Origin: Embleya sp042956465
Lineage (GTDB): Bacteria; Actinomycetota; Actinomycetes; Streptomycetales; Streptomycetaceae
DNA length: 64,000 nucleotides
Reading direction: 5' to 3'
Assembly: GCF_042956465.1 (NCBI RefSeq)
Contig: NZ_JBIBGL010000004.1
Coordinates: forward strand, 434,001-498,000
The position numbers were made by a program, and so were the translations under genes. Below are positions 9,026 to 17,386 of the stretch, in pieces. The notes below the pieces were generated by a model. It searched no databases. It was given only the letters and a program-made list of their open reading frames with translations, and had not been told where the DNA came from. The stretch's first letter is position 1. The number at the start of each line of letters is the position of its first letter.

Positions 9026-9663
9026 CGGGAGCCTCCTGGAGGGACGGAACGCGCGTCGACGCGGGCGCCCGCGCAGCGCAGCGACATGGCGATCAGTTCG
9101 GCGACGAGGTCCTCGACGGCCTCCCGGGCGGGTGCCGCCAGAGGGTCGACCAGGACCTCGCCGATCGCGCCGGTGAGCGCGGCGGCGGTGATCTCCGGGT
9201 CCTGTGCCGGCATCAGCCCGGTGGCCATGCCCTCGCGGACCACCTGGGCGAACAGTTCCCGGTAGCGGCGGCGGAACTCCAGCCGCTGCTCGCCCACGGC
9301 GGGTTCGGCGGGCGCGGCGAGCAGGGCGTGGGCCAGGCCGCGCCGCTCCAGGGCGCGGCGGGCGAACACCGCGACGCCCTGCGCGAGCCGCTGGGCGGCG
9401 TCGCCGTCCCCGTCCTGCAGGACCTTGCCCAGGACCTCGACTTCGCGTCCGGAGGCCCGGCGGAACACCTCGACCGCCAGGGCGGCCTTGGACGGGAAGT
9501 GCTGGTACACGGAGCCGGCCGACATGCCCGCCGCGGCGGCCACCGCGGTCACCGAGGCGTTGGCCCAGCCGACGTCGGCGACCACGGTGGTGGCCTGTTC
9601 GACCAGGTGTTCGCGGGCCGCGGCCAAGCGGTCCTGCTCGGCGGGTGTCTTGCGGTAGGCCAT
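9022..9663 (-). CDS. TetR-family transcriptional regulator
   Basis: 213 residues. The N-terminal helix-turn-helix (about residues 35-60) reads VTAVAAAAGMSAGSVYQHFPSK, the TetR hallmark; the rest is an all-helical ligand-binding domain. It starts at ATG 9663 (MAYRKTPAEQ). Its stop overlaps the start of the AidB-like gene (ATGA), so regulator and enzyme form one unit. It probably autoregulates the pair. The ligand is unknown. Confidence 0.92.
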   Translation of the reverse strand: MAYRKTPAEQDRLAAAREHLVEQATTVVADVGWANASVTAVAAAAGMSAGSVYQHFPSKAALAVEVFRRASGREVEVLGKVLQDGDGDAAQRLAQGVAVFARRALERRGLAHALLAAPAEPAVGEQRLEFRRRYRELFAQVVREGMATGLMPAQDPEITAAALTGAIGEVLVDPLAAPAREAVEDLVAELIAMSLRCAGARVDARSVPPGGSR

Positions 9664-9758
9664 ACAAGCAGTGAACCAGCATTCAGAGCTTCGGATCAAG
9701 GCCCGCGCGGACGACACGCCGCACGGCGGACACCTCCGTGGGTGCGCGGCGTCTGCCG

Positions 9759-10328
9759 TCACGCACCCCGGTTCGACCGCCCGTCCGAGGGCCGACGGGC
9801 GCCGAGGCGGGCGCGGTAGGCGGCCACCGCGTTGCGGTTGGCGCAGGCGGTGCTGCAATAGCGGCGGGAGCGGTTGCGGGTGAGGTCCAGGACGATGCCC
9901 CGGCAGCCCTGGTCCGCGCACAGGGACAGGCGGGACAGCTCGTCGACGCGCACCACGTCGGTCATGGCCATCGCGGTCTCCACGACGACGCGGGTGGCCA
10001 GCGGCGCGTCCGAGGACACCGCGTGCAGGTGCCAGTCCTGGTCGTCGTGACGGACGAGCTGCGGGAGGGCGTGGGCCTCGGCGAGCATCGTGTTCACCAG
10101 TCCCGCGGCGCCTTCCCGATCGGCGGTCAACAGGTCGCGCAGGACCGGCCGCAGCGCTCGCAGGCTCGCGAGTTCGGCGGCATCGCGGTCCCGGCGCCCG
10201 GTGTAGCGGTGCTCGGTGTACCACGCGTCCAACTCCCGGACGGTGGTGAGGGTGTCCGACCCCACCGCGCTGTTGGCCAGCGCCACGGCTGCCTGCAGGG
10301 CGGACTCGGTGTCATGACCAAAAATCAT
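9759..10328 (-). CDS. CGNR zinc-finger transcriptional regulator
   Basis: 189 residues: an ABATE-type N-terminal domain (stress-induced regulator family) followed by a CGNR zinc finger with ligands in CADQGC and RYCSTACANRN, then the basic AYRARLGARR tail. Members are predicted one-component regulators. It starts at ATG 10328 and is divergent from an EamA exporter with only 39 bases between the start codons, so it very likely controls that exporter and itself. Confidence 0.88.
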   Translation of the reverse strand: MIFGHDTESALQAAVALANSAVGSDTLTTVRELDAWYTEHRYTGRRDRDAAELASLRALRPVLRDLLTADREGAAGLVNTMLAEAHALPQLVRHDDQDWHLHAVSSDAPLATRVVVETAMAMTDVVRVDELSRLSLCADQGCRGIVLDLTRNRSRRYCSTACANRNAVAAYRARLGARRPSDGRSNRGA

Positions 10329-10329
10329 T

Positions 10330-10359
10330 TTGACATCTTACATCCAGCCCTCCTACCGT
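10330..10359 (+). promoter_or_regulatory. Promoter of the EamA exporter, probably leaderless
   Basis: A consensus -35 TTGACA (10330-10335) and a -10-like TACCGT (10354-10359) are separated by 18 nt. The expected transcription start falls at about 10366-10368, on the ATG itself, and no ribosome site precedes that ATG. Confidence 0.6.
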
Positions 10360-10367
10360 CATGGTCT

Positions 10368-11327
10368 ATGACCCATGTTGCCGATGACGCACCGCTCGTC
10401 CGCACCTCCGCCGGCGACGGAGGCGGCGGTCTCTTCCTCGCCCTCGTCTCGGCGACGGCCTTCGGCATGTCCGGGTCGTTGGCGCGCGGACTGCTCTCGA
10501 CCGGCTGGAGTCCGGGAGCGATCGTCCTGGCCCGGGTCGGCATCGGCGCGCTCGTCGTGGCACCGTTCGCGGTCGCTTCCCTGCGCGGACGGTGGCGGCA
10601 ACTGCGCGCGCAGGCCCGCACCGTGCTGGTGTACGGCGTACTGGGCCTGGCCGGGGCGCAGTTCTGCTTCTTCTCCGCGGTCGCCGCCATGGACGTCGCA
10701 CCGGCACTGCTCATCGAGTACACCGCTCCGGCCGCCGTCGTGGTGTGGTTGTGGGCGCGTCGTGGTCAGCGCCCGCGGCCGTACACCATGGCCGGCGCCG
10801 GCCTGGCGGCCGTGGGCCTGATTCTGGCCGTCGACCTGATCTCCGGCGCCGACCTGGCCTGGTCGGGCGTGGCCTGGGCGCTCGCGGCGATGGTGGGCCT
10901 GACGGCGTACTTCCTCATCGCGGCGGACACCGACACCGGCCTGCCGCCCGCCGCCCTGACCGGTGCAGGGCTCGCGGTCGGAACGCTCGCCCTCGCCGCC
11001 CTCGCGGCCGTCGGACTGTTGCCGATGCACGCCGGCGTCGAACCGGCCGGCTACCGGATCGGTGACGTGCCCTGGTGGCTGCCCGTGCTCCTGCTCGGCC
11101 TGGTCACCGCCGCCTTGGCCTACACGACGGGAACCGCGGCCGGCCGCCGACTCGGCTCACGCACGGCCTCGTTCGTCGCGCTGTTGGAAGTCGTCGCCAG
11201 TGTGATCTTCGCCTGGTTGCTGATCAACGAGACACCAACCCCCTCCCAAACGACCGGCGGCCTCCTGATCATCGGCGGCGTCACCCTGGCCAAACTCGAC
11301 GACCGACCGTCTCGCGAGACGCCCTGA
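10368..11327 (+). CDS. EamA/DMT-superfamily transporter
   Basis: 319 residues with about ten hydrophobic segments arranged as two EamA repeats (for example FLALVSATAFGMSGSLARG and the second half LGLVTAALAYTTGTAAG). These are inner-membrane metabolite or drug exporters of the RhaT/EamA type. ATG 10368 (MTHVADD) matches a leaderless start; a frame extension to 9738 would run through the divergent regulator and is rejected. Probably controlled by the CGNR regulator next door. Substrate unknown. Confidence 0.9.
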   Translation: MTHVADDAPLVRTSAGDGGGGLFLALVSATAFGMSGSLARGLLSTGWSPGAIVLARVGIGALVVAPFAVASLRGRWRQLRAQARTVLVYGVLGLAGAQFCFFSAVAAMDVAPALLIEYTAPAAVVVWLWARRGQRPRPYTMAGAGLAAVGLILAVDLISGADLAWSGVAWALAAMVGLTAYFLIAADTDTGLPPAALTGAGLAVGTLALAALAAVGLLPMHAGVEPAGYRIGDVPWWLPVLLLGLVTAALAYTTGTAAGRRLGSRTASFVALLEVVASVIFAWLLINETPTPSQTTGGLLIIGGVTLAKLDDRPSRETP

Positions 11328-11594
11328 CGGCCCGATCAGCCGATTCGGCTCCGGACAACGAGACCGAACACCCGGACGACATGCCGACATCGGCGGCCCG
11401 GATGCCCGGTTCGGCATCGACGAGAGCGTCCCGAACGTCGTCGAGACCCTCGACGCCCCGCGGGGCACACCCGGCCTGCACTGCGTCGACCGTCTCGGCC
11501 GCGCGGTAGCGTGGTGAACGCGGCACCACAGCACGCCGGCACGTGACGCGGCGGCTCGGACCGCGCAGCGTGAGGGACGCGGGAGAGACCACCG

Positions 11595-12056
11595 ATGGCA
11601 GCCACTTCGAAACGATCGGCCGAGCCCGGCCGGGAGGCCTGGGCCCTCATGCACCGGTTCGTCGAAGCCCACAACCGCCGGCGCGAACTCGCCGACGCGC
11701 TCGGGTTCCGCCTCGGCGGCGGCCGCGGCAAAATCCTCTTCCAACTCCGCGACGGGCCGAAAACCCTCAGCCAACTCGCGGACGCCAACCGCCTCGACGC
11801 CCCCTACGCCACCCTCGTCGTCGACAAGCTCGAAGCCCACGGCCTCGTCGAACGCCGACCGCACCCCGACGACCGCCGCCGCAAGCTGGTCACGCTCACG
11901 GACGCCGGGCACGACGCCATCGCGACCGCCGACGCCATCCTGCTGCGCCCGCCCCCGGCCATCGACACCCTCCCGGCCGAAGACCTGGGGCAACTCACCG
12001 AACTCCTCACCCGCCTCCTCGATGCGGACGAAGCCAAGGCAAAAGCCGAGGAGTGA
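11595..12056 (+). CDS. MarR-family transcriptional regulator
   Basis: 153 residues with a winged helix: LSQLADANRLDAPYATLVVDKLEAHGLVERR in segments followed by the wing HPDDRRRKLVTLT. ATG 11595 is preceded by GGGAGAG. It stands alone between the exporter and a Usp-like gene; no operator palindrome was noticed immediately upstream. Target unknown. Confidence 0.9.
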   Translation: MAATSKRSAEPGREAWALMHRFVEAHNRRRELADALGFRLGGGRGKILFQLRDGPKTLSQLADANRLDAPYATLVVDKLEAHGLVERRPHPDDRRRKLVTLTDAGHDAIATADAILLRPPPAIDTLPAEDLGQLTELLTRLLDADEAKAKAEE

Positions 12057-12359
12057 CCCGGTGGGCAACGCGGTCGCGTGGCACCTCGCCTCCCGGCGCG
12101 CGGCCGACGATCGACTCTCGGGTGTCCACGTGAACCGACGGGCCCGGGAAGCTCCGACTGCACATCGACGTCAACGCCACCGATCGCGACCGGGACGCCG
12201 AGTCGGAGCGGCCGCTCGCCCTCGGCGCCCGACCGCACGACACCACGGGAACAGCGACGCGCCGGTCCCGACCTCGCCGAAGGTCGGGATCAGCCCATCG
12301 GTGTCGCTATCGTTACTCCCCGTCCGCGCCGGTTCGGGTGCGCCGAGGGAAGGTCCGCC
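12057..12359. other. Intergenic region, nothing recognised
   Basis: About 300 bases between the MarR gene and the Usp-like gene. No RNA gene, repeat or supported ORF was seen. It should hold the promoter for 12360. Confidence 0.5.
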
Positions 12360-12863
12360 GTGATCACGAGCGTCCTCATGGTCGAGCAACCGTTGTCCGT
12401 GACAGATGTCGACTTCGTCACGACCCTCCACGACGAGCAGATCTCGTTCGTCGTCCTGATGAACCCGCGAGGCGCGGAGGACCGACTCCTGCGCACCATC
12501 GACGATGTCGCCCTCGGCGAGCTGGAAGAGGCGGTCCACGAGGGCGACGAGCCCGAGGGCGAGGAGGCCCGCCGGCCCGCCGCCCTCGCGCTCGAACACA
12601 CGCTCCGACTGCTGCGCGAGGCCGGCTCCGAGGCCGTCGGCCAGGTTGTCGACGGCCACCCGCTGGATCTCCTGCGATCCGTCGTGGACCAGGTCGGCGC
12701 CGACGAGGTGATCGTGTTGACCGCCCCGCACCTGGTCGAGGAGTTCTTCCACCGGGACTGGGCAAGCCGGGCCCGCCACAAGGTGGGCGTCCCGGTCCTC
12801 AAGCTCTACGCCCACAGCGAGGACGAGCAGGGCGAACAGGGCGAACAGGGCGAACAGGAGTAG
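12360..12863 (+). CDS. Universal-stress-like conserved actinomycete protein
   Basis: 167 residues. GTG 12360 (following GGGAAGG) opens with the conserved start ITSVLMVEQPLSV, matching a streptomycete family sometimes mislabelled indole-3-glycerol-phosphate synthase. The C-terminal part, ADEVIVLTAPHLVEEF then RARHKVGVPVLKL, resembles the nucleotide-fold end of UspA proteins. No catalytic residues can be named. The last residues are an EQG repeat from a 9-nt tandem repeat, probably a recent slippage extension. The cellular role is unknown. Confidence 0.8.
   Translation: MITSVLMVEQPLSVTDVDFVTTLHDEQISFVVLMNPRGAEDRLLRTIDDVALGELEEAVHEGDEPEGEEARRPAALALEHTLRLLREAGSEAVGQVVDGHPLDLLRSVVDQVGADEVIVLTAPHLVEEFFHRDWASRARHKVGVPVLKLYAHSEDEQGEQGEQGEQE
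12828..12858 (+). repeat. Tandem 9-nt repeat in the 3' end of the Usp-like gene
   Basis: About three and a half copies of CAGGGCGAA encode the C-terminal EQGEQGEQGEQE tail. The unit keeps frame, so copy-number change would alter tail length only. Confidence 0.8.
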
Positions 12864-12883
12864 TCCGAGGTGCCGCGCACGGG

Positions 12884-14056
12884 GTGGGACGGACGTTGAC
12901 CACACGGCGGCAATTCGTCGGCGGCGTCGGCACCGTCGGTGCCGTGACGTTCCTGGGCGGCGGTCGAGCCGCAGCGGCGGAAACGAGTGCGGCCGATCCG
13001 GGGACGGACCCGGCGCGGCAACTCCGCGCCCGCAATGCGATCTTCGCGATCGACGCCGACACGCAGACGCACTACGACGCGCTCCGGGCCGAACTGATCA
13101 GGCATCTGGGCCCGGTGGTCATCGTCCGGAACGACGACCGGGGCGGCCGGTACACCCTGATCCACAACGGCGAGCAGGAGTCCCTGCACCCGGTGTCCGA
13201 GGTATTCGAACTGGCCAAGTCGATCGCCCATGCGCCGCTCGGCATCTACTCGATCATCGCGCCGTATCTCGGTCGTCGGATCCCGGAACTCCCCGGCTCC
13301 GAGCGCCTGGACCGGCACGACGTGGACATGGTGGCGTTCAAAGGGCCCGGGACGACCGACTGGGTCGCTCCCCTCCAGTCGTTCGCCGCCACCTTGACCG
13401 TCGCCCGCCGGCAACTCGGCGACGCCGACATGCCATCGGAACTCGAGGCATCGAGCACCCGGATCCTCGACGCGTCGCTCGGGTTCGTCGAAGAGTCGGT
13501 ACGGCGACGCTCCTTCGACATGACGTCGTTCGAGAACTACACGAGCCGGTTGACCGACGACATCCCGACCAACCTCGAACATGCGGCGCGGGCCCAGATC
13601 GAGGGTGTCGAAGCGCTCATGACGCGCTGGCGGGACAAGGTCGGCGCGGCGGACTGGCCCGGCCTGTACGTCGTCGTGTTGTCGATCTGGACCACGTCCG
13701 CCCCGAACCAGAATTCGATCATCGTCAAGCGTTTCATGGACCCCGCGACGGCCGACTCGCACCTGATCGACCTGCAGACCGCCCAGCCGCCCGCCGACCC
13801 CATCCACGTCGCCCTGGACAACCTCGCCCGGATCGTGCAGGACAATGTCGCGGCCGAACTGGTGTTCCCGCTCGACCACCGTCTGGCGGACGCGTTGAAG
13901 GGGCCCGCGGATCTGGTGGCGCCGGCGATCCTGACCCGACTCGCCTGCCCCTACCGAACCGGGACCGCAACAAGGAGCACCGCCGGCGCATCTCCCCGGC
14001 CCGACCCGGCCGGGAGCCGGTCGAGCCACGCCGCCTCCGACCCCGCGCGCGGGTAG
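12884..14056 (+). CDS. Tat-exported protein of unknown function
   Basis: About 390 residues. A twin-arginine signal, TTRRQFVGG, is followed by a hydrophobic stretch and an AAAAE cleavage region, so the folded protein is probably exported. GTG 12884 is used; TTG 12896 also preserves the signal. The mature part has conserved-looking stretches (AIDADTQTHYDALRAEL, HNGEQESLHPVSEV, VVLSIWTTSAPNQNS) but no domain I recognise. Export in folded form often implies a cofactor or complex. It lies 20 nt behind the Usp-like gene, possibly co-transcribed. Confidence 0.72.
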   Translation: MGRTLTTRRQFVGGVGTVGAVTFLGGGRAAAAETSAADPGTDPARQLRARNAIFAIDADTQTHYDALRAELIRHLGPVVIVRNDDRGGRYTLIHNGEQESLHPVSEVFELAKSIAHAPLGIYSIIAPYLGRRIPELPGSERLDRHDVDMVAFKGPGTTDWVAPLQSFAATLTVARRQLGDADMPSELEASSTRILDASLGFVEESVRRRSFDMTSFENYTSRLTDDIPTNLEHAARAQIEGVEALMTRWRDKVGAADWPGLYVVVLSIWTTSAPNQNSIIVKRFMDPATADSHLIDLQTAQPPADPIHVALDNLARIVQDNVAAELVFPLDHRLADALKGPADLVAPAILTRLACPYRTGTATRSTAGASPRPDPAGSRSSHAASDPARG

Positions 14057-14720
14057 GGCCGGCAGGGCCGATGAGAACGTCGGCGACGTACCCCCCTCGC
14101 CGGGCGTCGTCGCCGAACCGCCGGACCCTCGAAGCCCCCGAGATCCAATGCCTCGAACCTCCGCCCCACGTCGAGAAGTTGTGTCGGTCAGGCCGCCAAT
14201 GCGTGAACATCCTCACAACGCCTCCTTGCCCTGCCCCTCGACCCGGGCCGTCGGCGTCCGGTGGGCGGACGCCCGCGCCGCCGCGCCTTTCGCGACGCGC
14301 CGGCGTGCGGGCGGTCGCAATGGTCGCAATGCTCCGAATGACCCATGCATTCAAGCCATTTCCCACGTTCGTCCGGTCGTGTTTTCGAATACTCGCCCCG
14401 GGCACCCGGCACATCGAATTCAGGCGCCATGGCTCGATATACCGGACATATAACTCGATCCCGGGAATGGTCACCCAGCTGTAGTCGGCGCGAAAGAAGA
14501 AGTGTCGGCGCCGCCCGGAACGGGGAAGTCGACGCCACTACACTCGCTACGCCCCATCGACGAGAGAGCAGCGGAGAGTGATACGTGCAGCGGGCGGGTC
14601 GCGCTTTCCGCGATGCGCCGGACGGAGACCGGGCGACGTGCCTCGCGCACCCGGACGACGCCGAAATCGACTCGCTGCGCGCGCCGTTGCCCGCCTGATT
14701 GCGCGACGAGGACCGTGGGA
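14057..14720. other. Long intergenic region upstream of the conservon
   Basis: About 660 bases without a supported gene. The stretch 14310-14470 is less GC-rich than the surroundings and includes a duplicated GGTCGCAAT (about 14315-14334) and several AT-rich patches (TTTTCGAATAC, CGATATACC, ATATAACTC), likely promoter and regulatory DNA for cvnA-D. Open frames here have no ribosome site. Confidence 0.5.
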
Positions 14721-16034
14721 ATGAACTTTGTACAGGACCCCGCACTCTGGTACGGGGTGGCCGGCACCTGTGCTGCGGCCGTTTATGTGGCCCGCAGCCG
14801 AATAACCGTCAAGGACCTGAGGGAGAGGAATCGCCTGCTGGCCGAGGACGTGCGCATGCGCGACGACGAACTCGACAACGTCGTCCGGGTGCTGCTGCCG
14901 GCTCTGGTCGAGACCGGGGAACGACTCAAGGGATCGCTTCTCCGTCACGAGGAACTACGCGCCACTCCCTACGCGCACAACATCGAGACGGTCGTGGAGA
15001 TGTTCACCACCGCCGTCGAGGACGCCCGCGATCGTGCCGACCACTCGGCCAAGAACGCGCTGAAGGCCGCCATGCGCACGCTTCAGGCGCTGGCCGGCGA
15101 ACAGCAGTTGGCGATCTCCGACATGCAGAACAACTATGTCGACGCGCAACTGCTCCAGGATCTCCTGGCGATCGACCACATGAACTCGCAATTCGGCCGC
15201 CGCGCCCAGGTCATCGCCGCCCTCTGCGGCGGCTGGACCGGACGCCAGCGCGCCGCGGCGCCGCTGTACGACGTCATGCGCGGCGCGAAGGGCCGCATCC
15301 GCGACTACCTCCGCGTGGAGATCCGGATGCAGTCCAACGTCGCCGTCATCGGCCGGGCGGTCGAGCCGGTCGCCCTCGCGGTGGCCGAACTCCTCGACAA
15401 TGCCGCCAGTTACTCCCCGCCGCACACCACCGTCGAGATCAACTTCCAGACCGTGCCCAACGGGGTGTGCATCATGGTCGACGACGCGGGCGTGGGCATG
15501 CACGAGGAGGCCCGGCAAAGCGCGGCCCGCTACCTGGGCGCCACCGAGCCGGTCGGCATCACCCGCCTGGGCCACCCGCCGCAGTTCGGCTTCCCCGTCA
15601 TCGGCATGCTCGCCGCCCAGTACGGCTTCACCGTCTCGGTGGACACCCGATCGCCCTACGGTGGCATGCGCGCGGTGGTGATGCTCCCCTCCGAACTGCT
15701 CACCACCGCCGTCGACGCGGACCCCGCCCCGGTCCCCGCGCAGCGCCGCGTCACCCGCGCCCCCCGTGCCGCGGCCGCGCCCGCGGAATCCCGGCCCGCC
15801 GCGCCCGCGACCACCGCTCCCGTCGCCGACGAAGGAACCGCCGCCCTGGACGGAGAACTGCCGCAGCGCCGCCGCCGGGCCCCGCTGCCGGTCGACCGCA
15901 CGCACCAACCGGCGCCGACGGACGCCCCCGACCGATCGGACGCGGAGACCGCGGGGCTGATGGGTGCGTTCCTGCGCGGAACCCGCTCCGGCCGCGTTCC
16001 CGAGACAGACGAAAAAGGGCAAGAAAACCGATGA
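14721..16034 (+). CDS. cvnA: Conservon sensor-kinase-like protein CvnA
   Basis: 437 residues. A short N-terminal membrane segment (about residues 8-25) leads to a helical region and a GHKL ATPase domain: N box AELLDNAASYSPPHTTVEI, G1 DDAGVGM and G2 GFPVIGMLAAQYG. A Pro/Ala-rich tail follows from about residue 345. There is no clear phospho-acceptor H box, as is usual in CvnA proteins. Conservons are actinomycete membrane-associated signalling modules likened to eukaryotic G-protein systems. ATG 14721 (MNFVQDP) is used; the long upstream extension to 14502 is not supported. Its stop overlaps cvnB (ATGA). Confidence 0.9.
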   Translation: MNFVQDPALWYGVAGTCAAAVYVARSRITVKDLRERNRLLAEDVRMRDDELDNVVRVLLPALVETGERLKGSLLRHEELRATPYAHNIETVVEMFTTAVEDARDRADHSAKNALKAAMRTLQALAGEQQLAISDMQNNYVDAQLLQDLLAIDHMNSQFGRRAQVIAALCGGWTGRQRAAAPLYDVMRGAKGRIRDYLRVEIRMQSNVAVIGRAVEPVALAVAELLDNAASYSPPHTTVEINFQTVPNGVCIMVDDAGVGMHEEARQSAARYLGATEPVGITRLGHPPQFGFPVIGMLAAQYGFTVSVDTRSPYGGMRAVVMLPSELLTTAVDADPAPVPAQRRVTRAPRAAAAPAESRPAAPATTAPVADEGTAALDGELPQRRRRAPLPVDRTHQPAPTDAPDRSDAETAGLMGAFLRGTRSGRVPETDEKGQENR

Positions 16035-16432
16035 ACAACGACCTGGCCTGGATTCTCAACGACGCCCTCAAGGTGCCGGAGGCGCGGCACGCCATCCTGC
16101 TGTCCGCGGACGGAATATTGCGCGCGCATTCCGACGGGATATCTCGGGACGAGGCCGATCGGCAGGCCGCGGCGCTGTCCGGACTGCAATCGATCAGCCG
16201 GAGCACGGCGGAGTTCATCGGTGATTCCGAGACGCCGTGGCGCCAGACGCTCGTCGAGTTCGGTGACGGGTTCATCTTCCTCGTGGCGGCCGGCCCCGGC
16301 GCCTATCTGGCTGTATCGGCCACGCAGAACGTGGACATGGAGATCATCACGTTCCGCATGCAGCAGCTGGTTCGCCAACTCGGAAAGGAATTGACCAGCC
16401 CGCCCCGACGGAATGCGGATCATTCGGTATGA
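16031..16432 (+). CDS. cvnB: Conservon roadblock/LC7 protein CvnB
   Basis: 133 residues with a roadblock/LC7 fold: LAWILNDALKVPEARHAILLSADG, then QTLVEFGDGFIFLVAAGPGAYLAVSA and a long C-terminal helix. Such proteins act as GTPase-activating or scaffolding partners of the CvnD GTPase. It overlaps cvnA and cvnC by ATGA at both ends, so all parts are translated in step. Confidence 0.93.
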   Translation: MNNDLAWILNDALKVPEARHAILLSADGILRAHSDGISRDEADRQAAALSGLQSISRSTAEFIGDSETPWRQTLVEFGDGFIFLVAAGPGAYLAVSATQNVDMEIITFRMQQLVRQLGKELTSPPRRNADHSV

Positions 16433-16797
16433 CCAACGATCGCACGGCGAAATCCGACGCCCCCGACTTAGTGCGCCCCTACGTCATCACCCGCGGCCGC
16501 GGCCACCCGACCCGCGAGGGTCTGGACCTGGTCAGCCTGGTGATCGCGTTGCCCGGCGACGAGTCCCCACACATCCTTGACCCCGAGAGCACCCGCCTGC
16601 TCGCCCTGTGCCGCGGCGGGATCCTCTCGGTCGCCGAGGTCGCCGGACACCTGAAGCTGCCCATCGGCGTGGTCAAGGTGCTGCTGTCCGACCTCATGGA
16701 CACCGGCCTGGTGGCCACCCGCCGACCCATCCCCGCCGCCGAGCTTCCCAAGGCCCAACTTCTACAGGAGGTGCTCGATGGGCTCGCCCGTCTCTAA
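16429..16797 (+). CDS. cvnC: Conservon DUF742 protein CvnC
   Basis: 122 residues of the DUF742 family, with the typical VRPYVITRGR opening and a winged-helix-like stretch (ILSVAEVAGHLKLPIGVVKVLLSDL). It is thought to bridge the kinase and the GTPase. Leu14 is encoded by TTA (16468-16470), a bldA-dependent codon early in the gene. It overlaps cvnB by 4 nt and cvnD by 20 nt. Confidence 0.93.
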   Translation: MTNDRTAKSDAPDLVRPYVITRGRGHPTREGLDLVSLVIALPGDESPHILDPESTRLLALCRGGILSVAEVAGHLKLPIGVVKVLLSDLMDTGLVATRRPIPAAELPKAQLLQEVLDGLARL

Positions 16798-17386
16798 CGG
16801 CGCCGCCACCGACGTCTACCTGGCCGACTCCGTCAAGGTCGCGGCGAAGATCCTGGTGGTCGGGCACTTCGCCGTCGGCAAGACCACTTTCGTCGGCACG
16901 ATGTCGGAGATCCGTCCCCTCAGCACCGAGGAGACGATGACGCAGGCCGGCGCACACGTCGACGACCTGACGGGCGCGGGTCGCAAGACCACCACCACGG
17001 TCGCGCTGGACTTCGGCCGACTCACCCTCAGCGACCGACTCGTGCTCTACCTCTTCGGCACGCCCGGGCAGCAGCGCTTCGCCCAGGTGTGGAAGGACAT
17101 GACCCTCGGCGCCCTCGGCGCGATCGTCCTGATCGACCCACAGCGCTTCGACCAATCCTTCGACGTCATCGGCCTGTTGGAGGAGTACGACGTGCCCTAC
17201 GCCGTCGCCGTCAACCGGTTCGACGGCGCCCTCGAACATCCCCTGGAGAAGCTGCGCGCCGCGCTCGACCTGTTGCCGGAGACCCCGTTGGTCACCTGCG
17301 ACGCCCGCGACCGCGCCTCCTCGACCGAGGCCCTGATGGCCCTCGTCCGCTACCTCCAGCTCCGGGCATCCAAGGAACTCGCGTGA
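16778..17386 (+). CDS. cvnD: Conservon small GTPase-like protein CvnD
   Basis: 202 residues. Nucleotide motifs: P-loop GHFAVGKTT, G3-like FGTPGQQRF, and a G4 position reading NRFD in place of NKxD, common in this family. ATG 16778 lies inside the end of cvnC with GGAGG upstream (16767-16771). It acts as the switch of the conservon at the membrane. The P450 gene start overlaps its stop (GTGA), so the P450 is part of the operon. Confidence 0.93.
   Translation: MGSPVSNGAATDVYLADSVKVAAKILVVGHFAVGKTTFVGTMSEIRPLSTEETMTQAGAHVDDLTGAGRKTTTTVALDFGRLTLSDRLVLYLFGTPGQQRFAQVWKDMTLGALGAIVLIDPQRFDQSFDVIGLLEEYDVPYAVAVNRFDGALEHPLEKLRAALDLLPETPLVTCDARDRASSTEALMALVRYLQLRASKELA

Noticed and set aside
12360..12863. 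Indole-3-glycerol-phosphate synthase
   Set aside because: This label is used for similar proteins, but no TIM-barrel motif of that enzyme is present and there is no trp context.
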